Under the pieces are notes generated by a model. It worked only from the letters and a program-made list of their open reading frames with translations. It made no database searches and was not told where the DNA came from. 7,605 bases of DNA from Verrucomicrobiota bacterium (GTDB lineage Bacteria; Verrucomicrobiota; Verrucomicrobiia; Limisphaerales; JAGWYX01), in the NCBI GenBank assembly GCA_018969165.1, contig JAGWYX010000157.1, positions 1 to 7,605 of the forward strand. The letters are read 5' to 3'. The position numbers and the translations under genes are program-made. Shown piece after piece: positions 1 through 6,218 of this stretch (position 1 is the first letter of the stretch; each line of letters starts with the position of its first letter).

Positions 1-1535
1 AGCAGGTCGTGAATGCCCGCGTAACCATTGCGCCGGCGGGCCGTCACGAAGATCGCCAGGCGTGTCGGCAGGATGACCAGTCCCAATCCGGTGACCCACT
101 GCTGGACGGAACTGCCGGAGGCCCAGGCTTGGGCGGCATTCCAGCCGAGCAGCCACAGCACGGTCGGGGTGCCGGTGATGAACAGGGCCCGCAGCAAGGC
201 GCGGCGCCAACCGGGCGCGGCGCGGTCCAGCCGCGCGACGCGCAGGCCACAGAGGCGCTTTCCCATCGAGGCTCCCCAGGTCCCTTCAAGCCAGGCATAA
301 TAAACCAGGGCCAGCAGCAACCCGGAGAGATTGCGGAACAGCAACGCGGAAGGATCGTAAGCGCTCAGTTGGGTTAAGACCGCCTCCGCGAACTTCGGGT
401 GGCTGCCCTGGGTCAGCCCCAAGGCCAGGTTCAGCAGGACATTGGCCAGGCTGATGGGCAGCGCCAGCAAAACCGTATCCACGAGGTAAGCCGCGAACCG
501 CAAGCCCAGCGTCGCCGGTGGTGGCGTCGCCGAAGCGAAAGGCAACAGCGCCTGGCGCACGGCAGCGTAACTGCGAAAGCGTTTCTCCGGGTCTTTCTCC
601 AGACAACGCAACACCAGGCGGCACATCTGGGCCGGCAATTCCGGCCGCCACTTGGCCGGAGATTCCGCCCGCCGTTCCAGGACGATGGCCAGCAGGCGGA
701 CCAGGTCGGGCGCGTCGAACGGGTGCTGCCCCGTCAGCAGAAAATAGAGGGTGACGCCCACCGAGTAGATGTCCGAACGCACCGTCAAGGTGTCGCCGCG
801 GAGTTGCTCGGGCGAAGCAAAGACGGGCGTGCCGAGGAACGCGCCGGTGGCCGTGAGGGCCGGCTCGACGCGCACCCGGGTTGAAATCGAAAGGCCGAAA
901 TCGCCGATCTTGACGGCACCATCCGCCTCGAGAAAGCAATTGGAGGGCTTGATGTCCCGATGCAGCACCCCGGCCTGCTGCGCGGCCTCCAGGCCGGCGA
1001 TGATCTGCAATCCGCTCTCGGCGACCTCGCTCACCGGCAGCGGCCCGTGGCGGAGGACCCGATCCTGCAGCGTCCCGCCGGCCATCAGTTCCATCGCGAT
1101 CACCGGGACGCCGTTGATTTCCTCGGTGCCGAAGACATAGACGCTGTTCGGGTGGTTGACCGAAGCGGCAAGGCGGCCTTCCCGCAAAAACCGGCTCCGT
1201 GCCTCCGGTGAATTCAGCCGCCGACTGAGCACCTTCAGCGCCACCCGCCGGCCGTTGTCCAGGTCCTCGGCCTCGAACACCGCCCCCATCCCGCCCTCGC
1301 CCAGAAGCGGCCCAACCCGGTAATGGCCAAAGGTCTCACCGGACCGTGGCAGGACCTTGCCGATGCTCGAGTCTGGAAGCGGGAGCGGGTCGTCCGAACT
1401 TCTCGCCGCGTCGGCATCCGAACCTCGTTGGAGCCGGCAGTGTGGGCAGCGGGCCGGTGGGACGGCCGGCGGCAATTCCTGGCCGCAGACCGGGCAGCGC
1501 TCGAGCGGCAACCGCACTGTTCCCGACTGATTCAT
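1..1535 (-). CDS. Serine/threonine protein kinase with N-terminal zinc ribbon and C-terminal RDD membrane domain (3' end outside window)
   Basis: A Hanks-type (PknB-like) kinase that should phosphorylate Ser/Thr residues of cytoplasmic proteins while anchored in the inner membrane. Read from the ATG at 1533-1535, 511 codons stay open to the window edge. Residues 14-33 hold two CxxC pairs (C14/C17, C30/C33), a zinc-ribbon pattern. The kinase domain starts near residue 72: glycine loop GEGGMG at 79-84, ATP-binding lysine K101 (VALK), helix-C Glu E119, catalytic loop HRDIKPSN at 192-199 (catalytic D194), DFG at 212-214, then a GTPVFASPEQ activation segment. All key residues are intact, so it should be active. 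From about residue 345 an RDD domain follows: R346 and an Asp in the first hydrophobic segment, a GKRLCGLRV motif, a second hydrophobic segment and a closing IHDL at the window edge, so only the last few codons are missing. No strong Shine-Dalgarno precedes the ATG. The substrate is unknown. Confidence 0.93.
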   Translation of the reverse strand, partial: MNQSGTVRLPLERCPVCGQELPPAVPPARCPHCRLQRGSDADAARSSDDPLPLPDSSIGKVLPRSGETFGHYRVGPLLGEGGMGAVFEAEDLDNGRRVALKVLSRRLNSPEARSRFLREGRLAASVNHPNSVYVFGTEEINGVPVIAMELMAGGTLQDRVLRHGPLPVSEVAESGLQIIAGLEAAQQAGVLHRDIKPSNCFLEADGAVKIGDFGLSISTRVRVEPALTATGAFLGTPVFASPEQLRGDTLTVRSDIYSVGVTLYFLLTGQHPFDAPDLVRLLAIVLERRAESPAKWRPELPAQMCRLVLRCLEKDPEKRFRSYAAVRQALLPFASATPPPATLGLRFAAYLVDTVLLALPISLANVLLNLALGLTQGSHPKFAEAVLTQLSAYDPSALLFRNLSGLLLALVYYAWLEGTWGASMGKRLCGLRVARLDRAAPGWRRALLRALFITGTPTVLWLLGWNAAQAWASGSSVQQWVTGLGLVILPTRLAIFVTARRRNGYAGIHDL

Positions 1536-1750
1536 AGCGCCGCGACCCGTGGATCCTGGTCACCGGCGCGCCGCGCCGCGCGCCCGTGCCTCGACGCAAA
1601 GCGGGCCGCCGTGGTCAACCTCGAGCGATGGGCTGCCTTTGTCATACCCGGGCTGCCGTGTTCCCGGGGGTACTTTGGCGGGCCGGCCGCCGGAGCGCAA
1701 TGCTGAATCGGCCGCTACCCGAGGCCCGGGAATCGGCAGGAATCACCGCG

Positions 1751-1821
1751 GCACCTCCTCTCCCGCCCTGCGGGAACCCTCTCCTCCGCTGCCAGCGGAG
1801 GAGAGGGCCGAGAGGAGGCGC
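1751..1821. repeat. Nested three-armed palindrome (REP-like)
   Basis: An outer stem pairs CCTCCTCTC (1754-1762) with GAGAGGAGG (1810-1818). It can be extended by two pairs (1751-1752 with 1820-1821) across one mismatch. Inside it sit two further hairpins. One has a 5-bp stem, CCCGC (1762-1766) with GCGGG (1770-1774), and a CCT loop. The other has a perfect 14-bp stem, 1777-1790 with 1794-1807, and a GCC loop. The whole folds as a three-way junction. No T-run follows on either strand, so it is not a canonical intrinsic terminator. The form resembles the dispersed palindromic elements common between genes in GC-rich bacteria. Whether it is repeated elsewhere in this genome cannot be seen from here. 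Confidence 0.75.
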
Positions 1822-1901
1822 CCGTTGCCGCCCGGTGCACGGGAAGCGTCCCTTCGCGTTTGCGTACGCATTGGGGCCATGAGCCGCCCAGGCGCCGCAG
1901 C

Positions 1902-1919
1902 AGCCGACGTGAGTCGGCT
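1902..1919 (+). repeat. Palindromic element copy A
   Basis: A perfect 7-bp stem: AGCCGAC (1902-1908) with GTCGGCT (1913-1919), loop GTGA. It matches the inverted copy at 2099-2116 at 15 of 18 positions, and two of the three differences form one exchanged base pair of the stem (C-G for G-C). Both copies are also flanked by GC on the left and CC on the right when read in the same orientation. This is what a structured repeat family would look like. Confidence 0.65.
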
Positions 1920-1949
1920 CCGTTTCTTTGGCGGTAACTGACCGGGCAG

Positions 1950-1989
1950 GGACAGCGCGCTACGCTGTCCGCGCCGCGTTCAGCGGCGC
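1950..1989. repeat. Two abutting hairpins
   Basis: Hairpin one has an 8-bp perfect stem, GGACAGCG (1950-1957) with CGCTGTCC (1963-1970), and a 5-nt loop. Hairpin two begins at the very next base, with a 7-bp perfect stem, GCGCCGC (1971-1977) with GCGGCGC (1983-1989), and loop GTTCA. They are part of the palindrome island. No U-tract follows, so neither looks like an intrinsic terminator. Confidence 0.6.
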
Positions 1990-2046
1990 AATCCATGGCG
2001 GGCGACGACCCTGGCCATCACGTTCCGCCCGCTGGACGCGGGCGTC

Positions 2047-2063
2047 ACGCCGCAGCGCGGCGT
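2047..2063. repeat. GC-rich hairpin
   Basis: A perfect 7-bp stem, ACGCCGC (2047-2053) with GCGGCGT (2057-2063), loop AGC. An alternative pairing of GGACGC (2034-2039) with GCGTCC (2060-2065) would enclose it. Its core CGCAGCGCGG (2051-2060 region) also occurs in the large hairpin at 6230-6255 on the other side of the window, suggesting related palindromic elements. Confidence 0.5.
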
Positions 2064-2098
2064 CCCGGCCTGAACAGTAACCATTGGCGATCCGATGG

Positions 2099-2116
2099 AG
2101 CGGACTGACGTCCGCT
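2099..2116 (-). repeat. Palindromic element copy B (inverted relative to copy A)
   Basis: A perfect 7-bp stem: AGCGGAC (2099-2105) with GTCCGCT (2110-2116), loop TGAC. Its reverse complement aligns with copy A (1902-1919), with one compensatory stem pair change and one loop change. It lies about 40 bp beyond the stop codon of the beta-propeller gene, so it could act in RNA 3'-end processing or stability. That role is inferred. Confidence 0.65.
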
Positions 2117-2157
2117 GCCACCGGGTTCATGGGAAGGCCCTTGTTCCAATCGGCCCC

Positions 2158-3432
2158 TTACCTCGCCTTCACGTCATAGCAGAGCAGGACACCCTGGTCG
2201 CGCAGGTACAGCTTGCCATTGGCGATGACCGGGTGTGCCCAGTCCGGTAGCCCGCTGCGATCGGGTTGCTCGAACCGGCCGCGCTCGAGGTATTCCTTCG
2301 GGCTGGGCTCGAGCAGGAGCATGGCGCCCTTCTCGGTGCGGTAATACAGTCGGCCATCCGCCAGGGCCACCGAACCTTTGGGCGCCCGGTGTTCGGGGTC
2401 GTCGCGCTCGTCCCACAGGACCTTGCCGGTCTGGAAGTCCAGGCACAGCAGCGCCCCGCCTTCATTGCCGCCGTTGGCGCCGTAAAGGCAGCCGTCCAGG
2501 AGGATCATCCCGCCGTGATGGTTCTGCATCTTCTTGGTGAGATAAACTTCCTGGGCCGTCACCCCACCGTTGGCATCCTGACTCAGCTTCACCAGGCCGC
2601 CGCCCGCGCCGTAGGCCGACGCGGCGAATACCTGAGCGTCGTGGTAAATCGGCGTCGAACAATTGATCCCCATACCGTTGGCAGGCCGGTTGTACTGCCA
2701 GAGGAACTTGCCGTCGGCGGCCGCAACCCCGACGACTCCGCGATGGGTGAACTGCACGTATTGACGCTGGCCGTTGAAGTCGATGGCGATGGCCGAGGCA
2801 TAGGCGGCCCGGGGACTGCCGGGCACCTGGCTTTTCCAGAGGGTGTCACCGGTGAGTTTATCGAGGGCGACCAGGGTCGCCTCCGGGCCGCCGGGGGTGC
2901 AGATGACCTTATTCCCATCCACCAGTGGCGACTCGCGGTAACTCCAGTTTGGCACCGTCCCGCCGAAATCCTTCTGGAGGCTGCGCTGCCACATCCGCTT
3001 GCCGTCCGTGACCTGCAGACAAGCCAGGTCGCCGCTCATGCTCAGGACATAGAGCCGCTCGCCCGCAACGGTCGGGGTGCATCCCGGCCCCTCTTTGCCC
3101 TGCGGCCATGACTGTCGAAACGCCGGGCCGACGCGCGCAACCCAGAGTTCCTTCCCATCGGTCTCGGACAGGGCCCAAACGACTTCGTCCTCGCCGCGTG
3201 TGCTCATGCCGAAGATGCGCCCGGCGGCAATCGCGGGAGCGCTGTAGCCGCCGCCGAGCCCCTTGATTTCCCAGGCGAGCGGCGGGCCGCCTTTGGGCCA
3301 GGCCTGGAGCAAGCCGCGTTCCTTCGAGATGGCGTCACGGTCGGGGCCCTGCCACTGCGGCCAGTCATCGGCAAACGCGGGAGACAACGCGACGGTCCAG
3401 GACAGGAGGTGGATGAAGGTTTTTGTGCGCAT
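2158..3432 (-). CDS. Exported PQQ-binding-like beta-propeller repeat protein
   Basis: A 424-residue protein with a signal peptide (MRTK, a hydrophobic stretch, then ALSPAFA before D22), so it should act in the periplasm or at the cell surface. The mature chain opens with WPQWQGPDRD at 24-33, an opening seen in many planctomycete and verrucomicrobial PQQ-like proteins. At least five repeats of the PQQ/quinoprotein type follow, each ending in a pattern like DGKELW, DGKRMW, TGDTLW, DGKFLW or TGKVLW, which gives a beta-propeller fold. No catalytic residues of a quinoprotein alcohol dehydrogenase are evident, so it may bind a partner or scaffold an assembly rather than oxidise alcohols. I infer this and cannot name a substrate. 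The ATG at 3430-3432 directly precedes the signal peptide and has no Shine-Dalgarno. A GATAAT hexamer (plus-strand 3443-3448) lies 10 bp upstream. It appears monocistronic. Confidence 0.92.
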   Translation of the reverse strand: MRTKTFIHLLSWTVALSPAFADDWPQWQGPDRDAISKERGLLQAWPKGGPPLAWEIKGLGGGYSAPAIAAGRIFGMSTRGEDEVVWALSETDGKELWVARVGPAFRQSWPQGKEGPGCTPTVAGERLYVLSMSGDLACLQVTDGKRMWQRSLQKDFGGTVPNWSYRESPLVDGNKVICTPGGPEATLVALDKLTGDTLWKSQVPGSPRAAYASAIAIDFNGQRQYVQFTHRGVVGVAAADGKFLWQYNRPANGMGINCSTPIYHDAQVFAASAYGAGGGLVKLSQDANGGVTAQEVYLTKKMQNHHGGMILLDGCLYGANGGNEGGALLCLDFQTGKVLWDERDDPEHRAPKGSVALADGRLYYRTEKGAMLLLEPSPKEYLERGRFEQPDRSGLPDWAHPVIANGKLYLRDQGVLLCYDVKAR

Positions 3433-3471
3433 AGATTCTTTGATTATCCGTTATGACCCGAGGACCGCCGC

Positions 3472-3522
3472 TGCCGTTACACGGCAAGCGCGTCCAGGAT
3501 TGGCGGCCTTGGAGCGGCCGCC
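3472..3522. other. Two hairpins in the divergent intergenic region
   Basis: One hairpin pairs TGCCGT (3472-3477) with ACGGCA (3481-3486) around a TAC loop. The other pairs GGCGGCC (3502-3508) with GGCCGCC (3516-3522) around a 7-nt loop. They lie between the divergent beta-propeller gene and the response regulator, where a shared operator or 5' leader structure could sit. No function is shown. Confidence 0.4.
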
Positions 3523-3602
3523 GGGATATTCGTTCTTGTTCGATTCCGCACCGATTACGGTCACCGCGTCATGATAACCTCGGCGCGACATTTGTCACTC
3601 CG

Positions 3603-4251
3603 ACAACAATTAGTCGAAGGCTCATCGTCGAGGACCACCCGATTATGCGGGAAGGGTTGGCGCTGACGCTCAACCAGGCTCCCGATCTGGCGGTTTGCGG
3701 CCTGGTGGAGACGGCCCAGGAGGCATTGAACGCGATCGGGCGCTCGGTCCCGGATGTCGTCCTGGCCGACCTGGCGCTGCCCGACAAGAGTGGATTGGAG
3801 CTGATCAAGGACCTCCGGGCGCAGTATCCGGACCTGCCGGTCCTGGTGCTCTCGATGCACGATGAAGGGTTCTACGCCGCGCGGGCGCTCAAGGCGGGAG
3901 CGCGTGGATACGTCATGAAAGCGGCCAGTCCGCAGCAGTTGGTGGCGGCGATTCGTCAGGTCAGTAAAAGGCAGCGTCGCGATCAGCGAGCAGATGGTTG
4001 GCCGCATTGTCGCCAGCGCTTCCCGCCAGGGTCCGGAAAGCCCACGCTCGCCCTTCGAACGCCTGACGGACCGGCAGACGGAAGTCTTGGAGCTGATTGG
4101 CCAGGGCAAAAGCAGGCGCAAGATCGCGCGCCATCTGCGCGTGAGCCCCAAAACGGTCGCCGTTCATGAAACCAACGTGCGAGAGCGACTCGGCCTGACC
4201 ACGGTCCGGGAGCTGGTCCGCTACGCCGCCAGTTGGCTCGAAGGGCATTGA
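3603..4251 (+). pseudogene. NarL/FixJ-family response regulator, frameshifted
   Basis: A two-component response regulator: phosphorylation of the receiver would control DNA binding by a LuxR-type helix-turn-helix. The receiver is read in the frame containing 3603: RRLIVEDHPIMREGL (acidic pair at strand 1), DVVLADLALPDKSGL (phospho-acceptor Asp in AD), VLSMHDEGFYAARALKAGARGYVMKAASPQQL (switch Ser, conserved Lys), ending at AAIRQV near 3962. The HTH is read one frame over: VAISEQMVGRIV, then LTDRQTEVLELIGQGKSRRK, KTVAVHETNVRERL and a stop at 4249-4251. Left alone, the receiver frame runs through unrelated sequence to 4169. No ATG, GTG or TTG lies in the receiver frame between 3453 and 3645. Starting at the ATG at 3453 would add about 50 residues of non-coding character running through two hairpins. 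It is either a genuine pseudogene, a sequence error, or a receiver-only protein plus a separate HTH protein from the ATG at 3994. Confidence 0.8.
3966..3969 (+). other. Frame break at an AAAA run
   Basis: The receiver frame reads CAG GTC AGT AAA A. Removing one A from the run gives Q-V-S-K-G-S-V-A-I-S-E-Q, which continues exactly as NarL-type regulators do between receiver and HTH. The break can therefore be placed at this homopolymer as a single extra A. Confidence 0.75.
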
Positions 4252-4260
4252 ATTCGCCAA

Positions 4261-4292
4261 CGTGACGCGGCCCCGGCCAGCGCCGGGTCACG
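4261..4292. terminator. Possible bidirectional terminator hairpin at a convergent gene junction
   Basis: CGTGAC (4261-4266) pairs with GTCACG (4287-4292), enclosing a GC-rich inner stem CCGGC (4273-4277) with GCCGG (4282-4286) and a 4-nt loop. It begins 10 bp beyond the regulator stop and spans the stop codon of the convergent hydrolase (TGA read at 4288-4290). There is no T-tract on either side, so intrinsic termination is uncertain. Confidence 0.35.
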
Positions 4293-5874
4293 GGCGGTCG
4301 GCGTCGGTCCGATACGCCCGATAATACTGTTCCTGGAACTCGCGCATCGCCTGGCGATCCGTGATGGCGCGGTCCCAGTCCAGGACCGGTCGGGGACCGA
4401 GACGACGCGGACGCGGTGGATGCCGGCGGAACCGGGCCGCGAGTTGCGCGAAGACCCGGCCCCAATCCTTGACGGTGCCATCGGGTTTGAGCAGACCGAT
4501 CAACTGCGAGACGTCGCCGGCTTCCGGACAATCGTACAAACCCCAGTTGAGCCAACCGCAGGCCAGACCCTCGGTGGTCTCGACCGCGCGCCGACACCAG
4601 CGCGCCTGCTGGGCCTCGGTCGCCTCGGGGTGCCGGCCGCCGTCCAGCGTCAGTTTTCCGCCACCATACCAGCCGAACTCGGCGAGCACGGTCGGTTTGC
4701 CGCAGCGAGCGACCTGGCTCACCACGGCTTCGAGATACGCCAGGTTTCGCGCTTGGTCCTCCTCCCCGCCGTATTCGTAAAATCCGTGAGCCAGCGGATA
4801 GAAGTGCACCTCCAGGAAGTCGAGGAAGTTGGCCTGGCGCGCCGGGCGAAACGCCGAGTAATGGAACGGCCCCGCCAAGGCCACCGGCACCGACCATTGG
4901 ATCAGGCCGACGGTGACCAGCGCGTTGGGCGCAACGGATTTGATGGCCTTGACCTGCCGCCGGGTCCAGGCGTCGGCCAGGTCTTCGCGGAAGCGTTGGT
5001 AGTCGAGCAACTGCCGGCCCGGAGGCGCATTGCGGTCCGGAACCGGCGCGCGGGCCGGCAGCGCCGCGGGTTTGGGAATCTGCCAGGCCTCGAACGCGCC
5101 GTCGAGGCTGCCGTAGCGGTGCTGGACCCAGGCATCCCATTTGGCCTGCATGGGGGGGCTGGTCCACCGAATCTCCGGCTCATTGAGAAGTTCGTAGGCG
5201 AACAGGGCTGTTCGATCTCGATAGCGGGCCGTCAGCAACTTCCAAAAATCGTCCTGGGCGCGGAGCATCGACTCGTCGGCATACCGATCCGCACGCGCCC
5301 ACTCGGGCGTCCCTTCCCAGTGGTCCGGACCGGTGGGTTGCACGTAGAGTCCAGCCGCCGCCGCCAGGTCCAGGAACTGGTCGAACTTGGCCAGCCCGTC
5401 CGGCGAAAGCACCCCGGGTTCCGTGTAGAACGAGCCGTAAGAGAGAAACACGCGAACGCAATTGGCGCCGAGCGCTTTGAGCCGCGCGAAATCACGCCGG
5501 GTCGCCGCCGCATCAAATTGCTTCCAGACTTGCGGGGCCCAGCCGGTGCCGGCGCGGAAATAGCTCACGCCCATCGGCACGAAAGGGGTGTTTCGTCCAG
5601 TGACAAACCCGTGGCCGTCGGCGGCGATGCGGACGCGCGGAAGCGCAGCGGAACTCGGGCGGGCATCGGCAGGGCCGGCATGGAGCGGGCGCGTGGTCAG
5701 GATCAGAGCCAGCAGACAGCCGGCCGGACCGATGACGTGGCGAAGCCGACGTGCGCGCGGCGACGGACCGCTCCACACGCAACCATTGGGCTCGGGCAGC
5801 CTGGCCGCCTGGCGAGTCCGGCTTAAGCAGGGGAGGACGTTCGTCAGACCGGTCTGGGAAGCAACGCGCTGCAT
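4288..5874 (-). CDS. Exported clan-A glycoside hydrolase (GH5-like, cellulase/mannanase type)
   Basis: A 528-residue retaining glycoside hydrolase of the TIM-barrel 4/7 superfamily, expected to cut a plant or microbial polysaccharide outside the cytoplasm. The fold shows as GFVTGRNTPFVPMGVSYF at about 89-106, LKALGANCVRVF (132-143), YELLNEPE with acid/base Glu E232 after N231, a conserved HFYP at 357-360, and TVLAEFGWYGGG with nucleophile Glu E399. A barrel-closing WLNWGLYD motif follows. The ATG at 5872-5874 is chosen because AAGGTGG (minus strand, 5880-5886) lies five bases upstream. A GTG three codons earlier overlaps that site and is less likely. The hydrophobic signal segment (GCLLALILTTRPLHA) begins only near residue 52, so the N-region is unusually long. 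A GTG at 5776-5778 would give a normal-length signal but has no Shine-Dalgarno. Family and substrate cannot be fixed; a GH42- or GH2-like relative is the alternative. Confidence 0.9.
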   Translation of the reverse strand: MQRVASQTGLTNVLPCLSRTRQAARLPEPNGCVWSGPSPRARRLRHVIGPAGCLLALILTTRPLHAGPADARPSSAALPRVRIAADGHGFVTGRNTPFVPMGVSYFRAGTGWAPQVWKQFDAAATRRDFARLKALGANCVRVFLSYGSFYTEPGVLSPDGLAKFDQFLDLAAAAGLYVQPTGPDHWEGTPEWARADRYADESMLRAQDDFWKLLTARYRDRTALFAYELLNEPEIRWTSPPMQAKWDAWVQHRYGSLDGAFEAWQIPKPAALPARAPVPDRNAPPGRQLLDYQRFREDLADAWTRRQVKAIKSVAPNALVTVGLIQWSVPVALAGPFHYSAFRPARQANFLDFLEVHFYPLAHGFYEYGGEEDQARNLAYLEAVVSQVARCGKPTVLAEFGWYGGGKLTLDGGRHPEATEAQQARWCRRAVETTEGLACGWLNWGLYDCPEAGDVSQLIGLLKPDGTVKDWGRVFAQLAARFRRHPPRPRRLGPRPVLDWDRAITDRQAMREFQEQYYRAYRTDADRP

Positions 5875-5879
5875 CGGCC

Positions 5880-5886
5880 CCACCTT
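5880..5886 (-). promoter_or_regulatory. Ribosome binding site of the glycoside hydrolase
   Basis: The minus strand reads AAGGTGG, then five bases, then the ATG at 5872-5874. This is one of the two good Shine-Dalgarno matches ahead of an ATG in the window. It decides the start, since the in-frame GTG at 5881-5883 lies inside it. Confidence 0.65.
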
Positions 5887-5940
5887 AGCAGGGTGCCACC
5901 TCGGCGCAAGCCGCCGTCATCCGGCAGGTTGGTCCGCAGT

Positions 5941-5983
5941 TGCTCCCCGCCAACCCACGCCGGGCCTCCCCGGCTGCGGAGCA
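5941..5983. repeat. Nested hairpin
   Basis: The outer arms TGCTCC (5941-5946) and GGAGCA (5978-5983) pair perfectly, and two more pairs (5949-5950 with 5976-5977) follow after a 2-nt bulge. Inside, GCCGGG (5959-5964) pairs with CCCGGC (5969-5974) around a CCTC loop. The nested design recalls the palindrome at 1751-1821. Confidence 0.5.
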
Positions 5984-6104
5984 TCGAAAGCGGCCCGGCC
6001 TACGCCGAGGCGTTCATGCGGAATGTCCGAAGCCCGGCATTTCCTTTACCGTCGGCCGGACCGGTTGACCGGCGCGCTGGACCCGGGCTGGGAGGTTGAA
6101 CTTT

Positions 6105-6124
6105 TGCCAGTTCTGACACTGGCA
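6105..6124. other. Hairpin
   Basis: TGCCAGT (6105-6111) pairs perfectly with ACTGGCA (6118-6124) around a 6-nt loop. It lies inside the possible small reading frame at 6023-6154, and no T-run follows on the plus strand. Confidence 0.35.
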
Positions 6125-6218
6125 TTCCTCCTGCTGATGCTGAACTTGAGTTAGAGCCTCCAGTTCAGTTGGTGACGCCTCCGCGCAGGCTTGGCTCCGA
6201 GCAGACGCACGCGTCACC

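Larger units (their letters stand above)
1536..2157. other. Gene-free region with an island of GC-rich palindromes
   Basis: This 620-bp stretch lies upstream of the kinase gene and downstream of the beta-propeller gene, both on the minus strand. The open frames here (for example 1549-1941 plus and 1715-1996 minus) show no recognisable motif, are rich in Arg, Pro and Ala as expected from random GC-rich DNA, and cross the palindromes. From 1751 to 2116 the sequence is packed with hairpins, listed separately. A perfect 10-bp palindrome TGCGTACGCA lies at 1861-1870. The first part (1536-1750) shows no clear structure. It presumably contains the kinase promoter, but I could not identify a convincing -35/-10 pair. 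Confidence 0.7.

Noticed and set aside
286..939. 217-residue open frame on the minus strand
   Set aside because: It is an out-of-frame reading of the kinase-RDD gene. The kinase frame carries all catalytic motifs.
1549..1941. 130-residue open frame on the plus strand
   Set aside because: It runs through the three-armed palindrome, has no ribosome binding site and has low-information Arg/Pro/Ala-rich content.
1751..2116. CRISPR array
   Set aside because: The palindromes differ from each other and are unevenly spaced. There are no regular direct repeats with spacers.
2266..3111. 281-residue open frame on the plus strand
   Set aside because: It is antisense to the beta-propeller gene, whose signal peptide and repeats are plain, and shows no motif of its own.
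3994..4251. Independent small LuxR-type HTH gene
   Set aside because: No convincing ribosome binding site precedes the ATG at 3994, and the family-like linker continues upstream to the AAAA run. It is better read as the 3' half of the broken response regulator, though a true split cannot be excluded.
3983..5167. 394-residue open frame on the minus strand
   Set aside because: It crosses the convergent junction, overlaps the hydrolase in another frame and runs antisense to the LuxR-type HTH. No domain is recognisable and it is very rich in Arg, Pro and Gly.
4420..5826. 468-residue open frame on the plus strand
   Set aside because: It lies wholly antisense to the glycoside hydrolase, whose catalytic motifs and signal segment are clear. 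Its translation shows no motif and has the composition expected of a GC-rich shadow frame.
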